From positions 1-12,146 of the forward strand of contig WFSU01000131.1 in the NCBI GenBank assembly GCA_015485845.1: DNA of 12,146 bases, in the 5' to 3' direction. Below are positions 1-6,805 of this stretch, piece by piece. The position numbers were made by a program, and so were the translations under genes. This stretch comes from Nitratifractor sp. (lineage in GTDB: Bacteria > Campylobacterota > Campylobacteria > Campylobacterales > Sulfurovaceae). The notes under the pieces were generated by a model. The model searched no databases. It had not been told where the DNA came from and saw only the letters and a list, made by a program, of their open reading frames with translations. Each line of letters begins with the position of its first letter. Position 1 is the stretch's first letter.

Positions 1-377
1 CCATTCGCCCAGAGAGGACTGTCGGCTCCGCCGGTGAGCATCGCTGCATACGTGCCGAAGGTCTTGGCCACCATGGCGATGGCCACCATCGCCGAGAGAT
101 AGGCCAGCACCGAGGCCGAACCGGAGAAAACCCCTTCGTTGTAGCACTGCACTAGGTACTCGACCATGCCGCCCCGACTGGGATACGCTACTGCCAGTTT
201 GGCGAACGAGTAACTGCTCAGCAGAGCAATAACCCCGCCAAAGAGAAAAGAGACCCACACAAGATTGCCCGCGATGGCTCCCGCTTCACCAAGGAGGACG
301 AAGATCCCCGCCCCCACCATTGAGCCGATCCCGAGAAACACCGCACTCCAGAAACCGAAGGCTTTTTGCTGTCCCAT
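1..377 (-). CDS. APC-superfamily amino acid permease, N-terminal part
   Basis: Partial gene: it starts at ATG 377-375 and runs off the left edge, leaving about 125 residues. It is probably a cytoplasmic-membrane amino acid (or polyamine) transporter of the APC superfamily. Residues 16-26 read GIGSMVGAGIF, the glycine-rich unwound first helix that binds the substrate backbone in this family. It is followed by alternating hydrophobic segments and a short loop YPSRGGMVEYL near residues 64-74, where APC proteins carry a conserved P-x-x-GG-x-x-Y/E pattern. A good Shine-Dalgarno (AAGGAAG) lies just before the ATG. The gene lies 93 bases downstream of the Nramp-like gene on the same strand and seems to have its own -10 at 424-419, so it may be expressed separately. 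Substrate cannot be told. Full families in this group are about 420-500 residues, so most of the gene is outside the window. Confidence 0.85.
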   Translation of the reverse strand, partial: MGQQKAFGFWSAVFLGIGSMVGAGIFVLLGEAGAIAGNLVWVSFLFGGVIALLSSYSFAKLAVAYPSRGGMVEYLVQCYNEGVFSGSASVLAYLSAMVAIAMVAKTFGTYAAMLTGGADSPLWAN

Positions 378-418
378 ATTCTTCCTTTGTTCTACAAAAT
401 TCAGCTTCGAATGTCACC

Positions 419-424
419 ATTGTA
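419..424 (-). promoter_or_regulatory. Putative -10 element (TACAAT) for the APC permease
   Basis: TACAAT on the minus strand ends 41 bases before the permease ATG, which would give a leader of about 30-35 bases that includes the AAGGAAG ribosome site. No convincing -35 is visible. The same TACAAT word precedes several other genes in this window at fitting distances, which supports the call. Confidence 0.45.
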
Positions 425-470
425 CTCTGATTGAGTAAACCCCTTTTGCTATACAGGTTGCAATAGGAAT

Positions 471-1724
471 TTAGGCAAACCACTGCCACACCATGACACC
501 GCTCAGCAACAGTGTCACACCCATGGCAAAAAGAGAAAAAACGTTTTGGAAACGGGTAGCCCGATAGGGGCCCATAATCCGGGGGTTGTTGCCGATCATC
601 AGCGCCAGCCCGATCAACACAGGAATCAACATGCCATTAAGCACTTGCGAATAATAAAGCGCATCCACCACCGTAATCCCCGGAACCATGTCGATCAGAT
701 CTCCAAAAAGCAACGCCCCAATGAAAACGATGTAGAAGCCCTTGGCATCGCTGACCTTGTAGTCCATCCCTTCACGCCAGCCGAAGGTGTCAGCTACGGC
801 ATACGCCGTCGAACCTGCCAGCACCGGGATGGCCAGAAATCCGGCAACCACAATCCCCAGCGCAAACAGTGCAAAAGCATACGCTCCGGCTGCCGGCCGC
901 AATGCTTCGGTCAGGGTATGGATATCCTCGATACTCTTTTGGGTTCCATACAGCACGACCGCCCCGGTGATGATCATCGCGTAGGCCAGGAGGTTGGAGT
1001 AGACCATGCCGACAATGGTGTCGGTACTGACCTCATCGGCCTGGACGATGCTGCGCTTTTCCTCTTTTTCTTCGGCCGCCTGCCAAAACATCAGATAGGG
1101 AGAGATCGTGGTACCCAGCATCCCCAGCGCCGCTATGATCCAGGCCGCTTGCATCTTCATATGGGGCATCAAGGTGTTTTCCAGCACGGTCAGCAGGGGA
1201 GGACGAGCCAGGATTGCCGCCACGATATAGACAACGAGGATCCCCGTCATGGCAATAAAGATTTTTTTGATCTTCCGATACTGGCCAAATGTGATCAAAT
1301 AGGCGATCAACGCGGTGATGGGAATCAAAAAGGCAATCGTTGGATAGCCGCTGATGGTGTGAAAAATCACGGCTATCGCATTGAGGTCGGCACCGATGGT
1401 CAGAATATTGGCCAACGCCAAAATCACGATCATCACGATGCTCAGTTTCCGGGAATAATACGCCGTCGTGATCTCCGGCAGACTCTTGCCTGTCACGATC
1501 GCGATGCGGGCAACAAGGTTTTGGATCGCGATCATCATCGGCGTCGAGAGCAGCAGCAACCAAAGTTGCGAAAAGCCCGTCGTCGCCCCCACCACGGTGT
1601 ACGTGACGATCCCGGCCGGGTCATCCCCTGCCCCACCTGTGATGATCCCAGGCCCCAGCTTGCGTATTCGATCCCGGTTGACGCGGACATCGGCACGGAT
1701 ACGTTCTGTGAACGAGGGGGTCAT
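471..1724 (-). CDS. Nramp-like (SLC11 family) metal ion transporter with non-canonical motifs
   Basis: Polytopic inner-membrane protein of 417 residues with about 11 hydrophobic segments. The opening LGPGIITGGAGDDPAGI (residues 23-39) is the Nramp first helix, but the classical DPGN metal site reads DPAG (residues 35-38). Helix 6 carries GTTISPYLMFWQ (204-215) where classical Mn/Fe Nramps have a MPH motif. It therefore belongs to a divergent branch of the family, and the transported ion (Mn, Fe, Mg or other) should not be assumed; calling it MntH would be overreach. Its ATG overlaps the stop of the upstream MscS gene (ATGA at 1724-1721), and its ribosome site AGGGAGG lies inside the end of that gene, so the two are very probably translationally coupled. 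Length is normal for the family. The family call is firm; the substrate is unknown. Confidence 0.88.
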   Translation of the reverse strand: MTPSFTERIRADVRVNRDRIRKLGPGIITGGAGDDPAGIVTYTVVGATTGFSQLWLLLLSTPMMIAIQNLVARIAIVTGKSLPEITTAYYSRKLSIVMIVILALANILTIGADLNAIAVIFHTISGYPTIAFLIPITALIAYLITFGQYRKIKKIFIAMTGILVVYIVAAILARPPLLTVLENTLMPHMKMQAAWIIAALGMLGTTISPYLMFWQAAEEKEEKRSIVQADEVSTDTIVGMVYSNLLAYAMIITGAVVLYGTQKSIEDIHTLTEALRPAAGAYAFALFALGIVVAGFLAIPVLAGSTAYAVADTFGWREGMDYKVSDAKGFYIVFIGALLFGDLIDMVPGITVVDALYYSQVLNGMLIPVLIGLALMIGNNPRIMGPYRATRFQNVFSLFAMGVTLLLSGVMVWQWFA

Positions 1725-3580
1725 ACGCCTCCCTTATGTATTTGAAGGGGAATATCGCCTGAAACCGAACGGATATGAATATCCTGCTGCGGGAAGGGGA
1801 TCTCGATATCGTGGGCATACAGCGCATCATAGATTACCATGAGAAACTCGGATGCTGTCCGTTTGGGGCGGTGAAGTTTGTCCCCGATGACCCAGACGAG
1901 GAGCTCGAAGTTGACACTGCTGTCGGCCATTTCTGTCATGATGACTCGTGTCTGACGCGTTCCTTTTTCAATGATATCCCCTCGAAGATCGCTATCAAGG
2001 ATGGCTTTTTGTACGACTTCGATCACCGTATGAACATCCGTGCCGTATGCGACGCCAAAGGGGATAGAGAAGCGCCGAATATTGTCGTTCATCGTCCAGT
2101 TGATGACATTGTTCTCGATGAAGCTCTGGTTGGGGATGATGATGTCGATGTTTTCGTTGGTGTTGATCGTCGCGGAGCGCATACGGATGTCGGTCACGTA
2201 TCCCCGGTGGCCATCGATCTCGATGTAGTCTCCGATCTTGACACTGCGCTCGAACATCAGGATCAACCCTGAGACGAAATTGGAAACAATGTTCTGCAAT
2301 CCAAATCCGATCCCTACCGAAAGAGCACCGGCTACCAACGCGATGGAGGAGAGCTTGACGCCCAAAATATTCAACGCGATAAAAAAGGCGATCGTCACGA
2401 TCAAGTAATAGCCGAGGTTAGCCAACAGGGTTCGTGTCGAAGGGGTAAACGACTTGCGATTGGAAGCGGCAATCCTGCCGATGCGATTTTTGTAGAGAGA
2501 GCCCACGAAGAATCCCAATACAAATAGGATCAACGATAACCCCATTTTAAACAAACTGATGGGGGTGCCATTGATGGAAAAAACCGGCTGATTGATCATA
2601 TCCCACCCTTGGTAGAGGGCTGTTTTGATCTCCTGTTTTCCGGTTCCGGCCAAGGTTTTGATCCGCCCAAGATAGTGCTTTTCCATATCGAGTAGCACCG
2701 GAGAAAGGTACTGATCGGTTTGGGAAGCCGTCAAGACTTTGTATTGAACCGCCTGCGCACGCAAACGTTTTTCCACCGAAAATGCCTGACTGCTCTTGAG
2801 CTGAAGGTAAGCTGCAAACACAAGAAAACGATCGGTCATATCTTTTTGTATCTGCTCCAGTAACTTTCCCTTGCTCTGCTGGATCAAAAATGACAATCCT
2901 CGAGTCTTTGGAGCATCATTAATGAGTTCGGCTTGCTCTTTTTGGATTTGAAGCTTTTGGAGAGTGCTTTTCAATTGAGCAATGACCTTTTGATCTTGCT
3001 TCAATTGTCCTTCGATCGTCTCACGATAAAAATGGACATAGGGAGGAACGGTTTTCAAGACATTCTGGAGACGCTGTATCTGATTTTGGAGTTGCTCTGT
3101 TTGCTGCCGATAGACTTGGTACTGCTTGTGTACGTAGGCATCCTGAAGCGTAAAGGTAAAAAGTTGCTTATCTTTCTGATCGAGTGCCTTGATTTGTGCT
3201 TCAATCATTTTGATCTTTTTTTGGCTCATCTTTACCTTGGTCTTGAGTTGATCCAAGTGGGTAATCGTCGTGAGCAAACGCCCAAAGAGTTTGCCATACG
3301 CATTGGTATCTTTGGCAGCCAGGATTTGGGAGACAGTTGTAGTCGAAACTGAAGTGTTAAAATCAATCAATTGCTTGAGAAGGATTTTTTCGAGAGAAAC
3401 CGTCTCGGTCGCATTGCTCTCTTTACTCAATGATTTCAGCAGGGAGTGATAGACGGTGACATTGCCGTCGACAATCTTTGTGTCGATTTTGGCTGCAAAG
3501 AGTGTAGCAGACAGTATCACTGCTGCAAGGGAAACCTGAAGGAAACTACAAGAAAACCCCCTACATCGCACCGACATCAT
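1721..3580 (-). CDS. MscS-family mechanosensitive ion channel with long N-terminal coiled coil
   Basis: 619 residues. A signal-like hydrophobic N-terminus (residues 13-30, ending ATLFAA) is followed by about 300 residues rich in Lys, Gln, Leu and Glu, with heptad-like runs (about 95-245) that should form a periplasmic coiled coil. Two membrane helices follow at about 342-362 and 385-408, then the pore-lining helix 411-434 with its small-residue pattern and GLQNIVSNF (427-435), the MscS signature. After it come the beta domain (KIGDYIEIDGHRG, then DIIIPNQSFIENNVINW) and the alpha/beta C-terminal domain. The channel should release solutes when membrane tension rises. Larger MscS homologues with periplasmic N-termini are common; the exact subfamily is not clear. 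ATGATG at 3580-3575 gives two possible starts; AAGGATAGCGAT fits the first. It is coupled to the Nramp-like gene by a 4-base overlap. Confidence 0.9.
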   Translation of the reverse strand: MMSVRCRGFSCSFLQVSLAAVILSATLFAAKIDTKIVDGNVTVYHSLLKSLSKESNATETVSLEKILLKQLIDFNTSVSTTTVSQILAAKDTNAYGKLFGRLLTTITHLDQLKTKVKMSQKKIKMIEAQIKALDQKDKQLFTFTLQDAYVHKQYQVYRQQTEQLQNQIQRLQNVLKTVPPYVHFYRETIEGQLKQDQKVIAQLKSTLQKLQIQKEQAELINDAPKTRGLSFLIQQSKGKLLEQIQKDMTDRFLVFAAYLQLKSSQAFSVEKRLRAQAVQYKVLTASQTDQYLSPVLLDMEKHYLGRIKTLAGTGKQEIKTALYQGWDMINQPVFSINGTPISLFKMGLSLILFVLGFFVGSLYKNRIGRIAASNRKSFTPSTRTLLANLGYYLIVTIAFFIALNILGVKLSSIALVAGALSVGIGFGLQNIVSNFVSGLILMFERSVKIGDYIEIDGHRGYVTDIRMRSATINTNENIDIIIPNQSFIENNVINWTMNDNIRRFSIPFGVAYGTDVHTVIEVVQKAILDSDLRGDIIEKGTRQTRVIMTEMADSSVNFELLVWVIGDKLHRPKRTASEFLMVIYDALYAHDIEIPFPQQDIHIRSVSGDIPLQIHKGGV

Positions 3581-3612
3581 ATCGCTATCCTTATCTTTGG
3601 GTTTTGCAGGTA

Positions 3613-3618
3613 ATTCTA
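3613..3618 (-). promoter_or_regulatory. Putative -10 element (TGA-TAGAAT) for the MscS gene
   Basis: TAGAAT preceded by TGA (extended -10 type) lies 32 bases before the MscS ATG, in the 66-base gap after the 82-residue gene. It would let the channel and Nramp-like genes be transcribed apart from the yfdX-hdeD block. There is no visible -35, so confidence is limited. Confidence 0.35.
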
Positions 3619-3646
3619 TCAGAATATTGCGAAAGAATCTACTCGA

Positions 3647-3895
3647 TCAGAGTATCTCCTCGAGATCTCTTGCCAGCTCATCGGCTTTGGTTTTTTGGCG
3701 ACTTTTGGCGTGCGTCCACGCCGCCCAGAGTGCTCCGAAGAAACTCACGGCGACGAAGATCCATGGGTTGATGTTGTCCCAGGCATAGTAGTCAATCATC
3801 GCCGTCAACGCCGCAAAGAGCACAAAGTAAACGGCAAAGAGTGCGGCGACGTGCTTGAGGTTAATCTTTCTTGTGTTGTGTTTCGTCGATTTCAT
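3647..3895 (-). CDS. Small two-helix membrane protein, unknown function
   Basis: 82 residues with a basic N-terminus (MKSTKHNTRK), a hydrophobic helix at about 16-37, a short loop with acidic and aromatic residues, a second helix at about 44-62, and a charged C-terminus ending DELARDLEEIL. Both ends are therefore predicted cytoplasmic. I do not recognise the family. The ATG at 3895-3893 lies 35 bases inside the end of the HdeD-family gene in another frame, so translation is probably coupled. A GGGAGGG ribosome site sits about 10 bases upstream, and that stretch (GAGG-N6-CCTC) could fold to hide the site until ribosomes pass. An in-frame TTG at 3934 would add 13 residues but is less likely. 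Its position between an HdeD and a MscS gene suggests membrane stress, by context only. Confidence 0.65.
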   Translation of the reverse strand: MKSTKHNTRKINLKHVAALFAVYFVLFAALTAMIDYYAWDNINPWIFVAVSFFGALWAAWTHAKSRQKTKADELARDLEEIL

Positions 3896-4448
3896 CGAGG
3901 AATATCCCTCCCGAAAGCAAAGCAATCCCGTCAAAGAAGAGGCTGATACCGACGAAGAGACCGACGAGGTACAGTGAGCTGAACGGCCAACCGGCGACGA
4001 AGATCACACCGAGGACAAACGACGTGATTGCATTGAACAGCCAGAGCCACCAGACTTTTTGGGGGCGCAACCCAAACGCCAGGCCAAACTCGGCAAAGGC
4101 ATCCATGAAAAAGTAGATGGCCATCAACAATCCCAATGTCGCAGCACCCTGCATCGGATAAAAGATCATAAAGATCGCCACCATTACCAGCAGCACACTC
4201 TTGAGCCAGCCCGCCCAGTCATGGCGGTTGCTCGTCCACGTCATCCATCCGGCAAAGAATCCAGCAAACAGCATCAGGTACGAAACAAACGCCAGCGTCG
4301 TCATCGTCATGAAGGTCGGGAAGAAAATCCCGGCCGCTCCGAGGAGGATAAAGGCCGTTCCGCTGATTTTGGCATACTTTTTAAAGCTTGCCACCAGATT
4401 CTTGTTGATATTCATCTCAGCTGAGATATGGGTATTCCAGTTCCACAT
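3861..4448 (-). CDS. hdeD: HdeD family (DUF308) acid-resistance membrane protein
   Basis: 195 residues with six predicted membrane helices (about 26-46, 48-70, 80-98, 101-126, 132-153, 156-180). The repeated hairpin plan, the GAAGIFFP turn after helix 1 and the FDGIALLSGG end are typical of HdeD/DUF308 proteins. E. coli HdeD (about 190 residues) is an inner-membrane protein that helps survival in acid at high cell density; its molecular action is not known. The ATG at 4448 has an AAGGAG ribosome site five bases upstream; the internal ATG at 4415 lacks one. It lies 26 bases after yfdX on the same strand and has a possible -10 (TACAAT, 4482-4477) overlapping the yfdX stop codon, so it may be both co-transcribed and separately expressed. 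The 3' end overlaps the next small gene by 35 bases. Confidence 0.85.
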   Translation of the reverse strand: MWNWNTHISAEMNINKNLVASFKKYAKISGTAFILLGAAGIFFPTFMTMTTLAFVSYLMLFAGFFAGWMTWTSNRHDWAGWLKSVLLVMVAIFMIFYPMQGAATLGLLMAIYFFMDAFAEFGLAFGLRPQKVWWLWLFNAITSFVLGVIFVAGWPFSSLYLVGLFVGISLFFDGIALLSGGIFLDEIDETQHKKD

Positions 4449-4474
4449 AATGGCTCCTTTTTATTTGCCTACCG

Positions 4475-5461
4475 CTATTGTACCACTTTTTGTTGGTCTT
4501 GCTGTGCTTCCTGTCGGAAATCGCCTTTCTTTTTGATTGCTTTGACAACCTCTTTTTTCTCAAAAGCATTGACTTTCTCTTCGGCGATCTGCTCAGGAGT
4601 TTTGTAAGCCTTTTTGGCTTTGGAAACAAAACGTTCGAAATCTTTTTTAAGTGTGGCATACAATTTGGCGACGACATTTTTGCCTTTGATCTCTTTTTGA
4701 AGAGCTTCGATGTCCGCATTGAGCACCTTGTAATCCGCGTCATGCCGAGAAGTGTACCCGAGCAATTCTGCACGTTTGAGCTCTTCTTTGGCCGCTTCAA
4801 GAATCTTTTGAGCTTCTTCTTTTTTCGCTGTGTCAAGCTGTGAAGCTTCGAGGATAAGATCCTGTGCACTCAATAACGGTGTCGGGACAATGGCCACATC
4901 CACTACGAGCGAATTCATCGCTTCGGCAATGGCATCGAGTGCCGCTTGTTCATCCCCTTTCTTCAGCGCCTCAAGTGCTTTCTGTGTCGCAGCGGGATAG
5001 AGCTTCATCGGGATGGAGATGAGGGAGATATCCAATTCATCCTTGAGCGGAGCCAACGCAGCCATCGCCGTCTGAGTATCGTGAGCTTTGAGCAGTTGTT
5101 GTGCCAGTTTGATCCGGGCAGCGATCACATCCGCCGAGCCGAGAAATGCGTACGCCTGGAAGCGCTCGTCCACTGGAATCAGATCGAGAGCGGGATTAGC
5201 CTTGAGGGCGGCATCAAAACTCTGTGTAGCGGATTCGAGTGCCTTCTGTGCATCAGCTTTCTTACCGACACGCAGGGCTTGCAGAGCCGCAAATGTCTGC
5301 TGCATCCCGGAGATGATCTCTTTGGGAGCCGGCTTATGTTTGGCCGTTTGCTCCTGAATAACGTGATTGACTAGGGTTTTTTTGTCCGTCTTTGCCTGTG
5401 CACTTGTCGCACCCACCAATAAAGCACATGCCAGTGCCGAAAGTACCACTCTTTTTTTCAT
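4475..5461 (-). CDS. yfdX: YfdX family periplasmic protein with extended C-terminal tail
   Basis: 328 residues. The signal peptide MKKRVVLSALACALLVGATS ends in AQA, with a probable cut after residue 23, so the mature protein should be periplasmic. The alpha-helical YfdX region covers roughly 50-262 and includes the typical EAMNSLVVDVAIVPTPLL (180-197) and an AAKEELKRAELLGY helix (223-236). E. coli YfdX is shorter (about 210 residues), is induced by EvgA and has been linked to acid tolerance and periplasmic chaperone-like behaviour. Here residues 263-328 add a Lys/Glu/Gln-rich helical tail. Start: ATG at 5461 with AAAAGGA six bases before it. It is first in the leftward block and divergent from the antiporter operon across 114 bases. 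The family call is strong; the function is known only in outline. Confidence 0.88.
   Translation of the reverse strand: MKKRVVLSALACALLVGATSAQAKTDKKTLVNHVIQEQTAKHKPAPKEIISGMQQTFAALQALRVGKKADAQKALESATQSFDAALKANPALDLIPVDERFQAYAFLGSADVIAARIKLAQQLLKAHDTQTAMAALAPLKDELDISLISIPMKLYPAATQKALEALKKGDEQAALDAIAEAMNSLVVDVAIVPTPLLSAQDLILEASQLDTAKKEEAQKILEAAKEELKRAELLGYTSRHDADYKVLNADIEALQKEIKGKNVVAKLYATLKKDFERFVSKAKKAYKTPEQIAEEKVNAFEKKEVVKAIKKKGDFRQEAQQDQQKVVQ
4477..4482 (-). promoter_or_regulatory. Putative internal -10 element (TGG-TACAAT) for hdeD
   Basis: TACAAT with an upstream TG (extended -10 type) forms the last codons and first stop base of yfdX and lies 28 bases before the hdeD ATG, giving a leader of about 20 bases with the AAGGAG site. 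It could be an internal promoter, or chance given that VQ-stop codons happen to spell it. Confidence 0.4.
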
Positions 5462-5526
5462 TGTCGATCCTTTTGTTATGTATTTTGTATCTATCTTGTT
5501 GAGTCCGGGCTTGTTAAGATAATTGA

Positions 5527-5532
5527 ATTGTA
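5527..5532 (-). promoter_or_regulatory. Putative -10 element (TACAAT) for yfdX
   Basis: TACAAT on the minus strand, 65 bases before the yfdX ATG, giving a leader of roughly 55-60 bases. It lies 31 bases from the plus-strand TACAAT of the antiporter gene, so the two promoters would share their upstream DNA and could be controlled together. Confidence 0.35.
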
Positions 5533-5560
5533 TTCCTAAAACTCTAACCGAGTGTTAATA

Positions 5561-5569
5561 TGATACAAT
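5561..5569 (+). promoter_or_regulatory. Extended -10 (TGA-TACAAT) directly upstream of the antiporter ATG
   Basis: TGATACAAT ends six bases before the ATG at 5576. With normal -10 to start-site spacing, transcription would begin at or within a base or two of the ATG, giving a leaderless mRNA. No Shine-Dalgarno can be seen in the bases before the ATG, which agrees with this. Confidence 0.5.
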
Positions 5570-5575
5570 TACAGT

Positions 5576-6805
5576 ATGAATGATCAAACCTTAGGTTCGT
5601 TTTTGCTGTTGCTGTCGGTATTGTTCGGATTGAGCTACCTGCTGGCCGGGGTGCTGGAGCGGTTCAAAATCCCGGGAATCCTCGCCGCCCTCTTTGTCGC
5701 CATGGGGATGCACTACACGCCGTGGGGGATGTCGCTGACCCGGGGAATTTACGGGGAAATCTTCACGACACTGGCCGATCTGGGGGTACTGTTCCTCCTC
5801 TTTTTCATCGGAGCGCAGATCGATATGAAGGCGATGCGGCATCAAAGCGGCGAGATTGTCCTGGCCACCGTGCTCAATACTCTCGTACCGTTTCTCCTCG
5901 GTGCGGTTGCCATGCTCTGGCTCGGATACGGCTGGGTACTGGCGTTTGTGATCGGGGTGACGCGGATGCCCACGGCCGAGGCGGTGATCATCCCCATCCT
6001 CGATGAATTTGATCTTCTCCAAACCAAAGTGGGGAACTACATCGTCGGTGCCGGGGTGCTCGATGATGTGATCGAAGTATTCCTCGTCGCCTTCGTCTCG
6101 GTCTGGATCGGCGAAAAAAGCGGCCTTGGCGGCAGCGATGCCCACGCTATCCTGACCATCGTCCTCAACATCACCCTCTTCCTCGCCGTGGCCTGGGCAT
6201 CGCGACGCTTCCTGCTCCTCCCCCTCTCCCGCTGGGCGCACACCAAAGTCGCCAATCTCATGATGCTCCTGATCCTCGTCCTCTTTCTGTTTGGAGGGTT
6301 TGCCGAATATGCTGATCTGGGGCTGGTGGTGGGTGCCATCGTCGCCAGTGTATTGATGCGCCCGGTGTTTGATGCAGCCGGGGAGGTCGGTGCGCAGGCG
6401 GAGCAAGCCAGCCGGGCGATCGCTTACGGCTTTTTTGGTGTGCTCTTTTTCCTCTGGATCGGAATGAGCGTCGATCTGCACGGGATGGTCGAAGCGCCCG
6501 AGCTGGCGCTTCTCCTGTTTCTCGCCGCTTTTGCGGGCAAACTCATCGGCATCTTTCTCATGGTACCGATGCACAAACTCACCGTCCGGGAGGCCTGGAC
6601 GGTTGGCATAGGTCTCAACGCCCGCCTCACCACCGAAATCATCGTCGCCAAGCTCCTCCTCGATGCCCATTTGATCGACGACAAGCTCTTCACGGCACTG
6701 GTGGCTGCCTCATCGGTCTCCACCCTCGTCGTCCCCCTGCTCTTTTCCTTGTTGGTTTCCCGATGGCGCCGGACATTGATGCGGGCAGAGACCGGGGAGT
6801 CATAA
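5576..6805 (+). CDS. CPA2-type cation:proton antiporter (Na+/H+ or K+/H+ exchanger core)
   Basis: 409 residues with about 12-13 hydrophobic segments: a complete membrane core of the monovalent cation:proton antiporter-2 type, without the C-terminal RCK/TrkA-N domain found in KefB/KefC. Residues 163-164 are the paired aspartates (GAGVLDDVIEVFL) that carry proton and cation in this superfamily. They follow TRMPTAEAVIIPILDEF (129-145), the unwound helix-4 region. FIGAQIDMKAMR (77-88) matches the G-x-x-x-D element of helix 3. It should exchange H+ for Na+ or K+ across the inner membrane; which cation cannot be read. The ATG at 5576 is needed for helix 1 and has no ribosome site. The stop overlaps the next gene's start (TAATG), so the pair is an operon, divergent from yfdX. 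Confidence 0.87.
   Translation: MNDQTLGSFLLLLSVLFGLSYLLAGVLERFKIPGILAALFVAMGMHYTPWGMSLTRGIYGEIFTTLADLGVLFLLFFIGAQIDMKAMRHQSGEIVLATVLNTLVPFLLGAVAMLWLGYGWVLAFVIGVTRMPTAEAVIIPILDEFDLLQTKVGNYIVGAGVLDDVIEVFLVAFVSVWIGEKSGLGGSDAHAILTIVLNITLFLAVAWASRRFLLLPLSRWAHTKVANLMMLLILVLFLFGGFAEYADLGLVVGAIVASVLMRPVFDAAGEVGAQAEQASRAIAYGFFGVLFFLWIGMSVDLHGMVEAPELALLLFLAAFAGKLIGIFLMVPMHKLTVREAWTVGIGLNARLTTEIIVAKLLLDAHLIDDKLFTALVAASSVSTLVVPLLFSLLVSRWRRTLMRAETGES

Noticed and set aside
546..1745. Long plus-strand open frame of 399 codons opposite the Nramp-like gene
   Set aside because: Antisense shadow: its translation is Arg/His/Gln-rich without domains, while the minus strand gives a clear transporter.
5591..6670. 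Long minus-strand open frame opposite the antiporter gene
   Set aside because: Translation is rich in Asp, Glu, His and Gly with no fold-like pattern; the plus strand encodes the antiporter.
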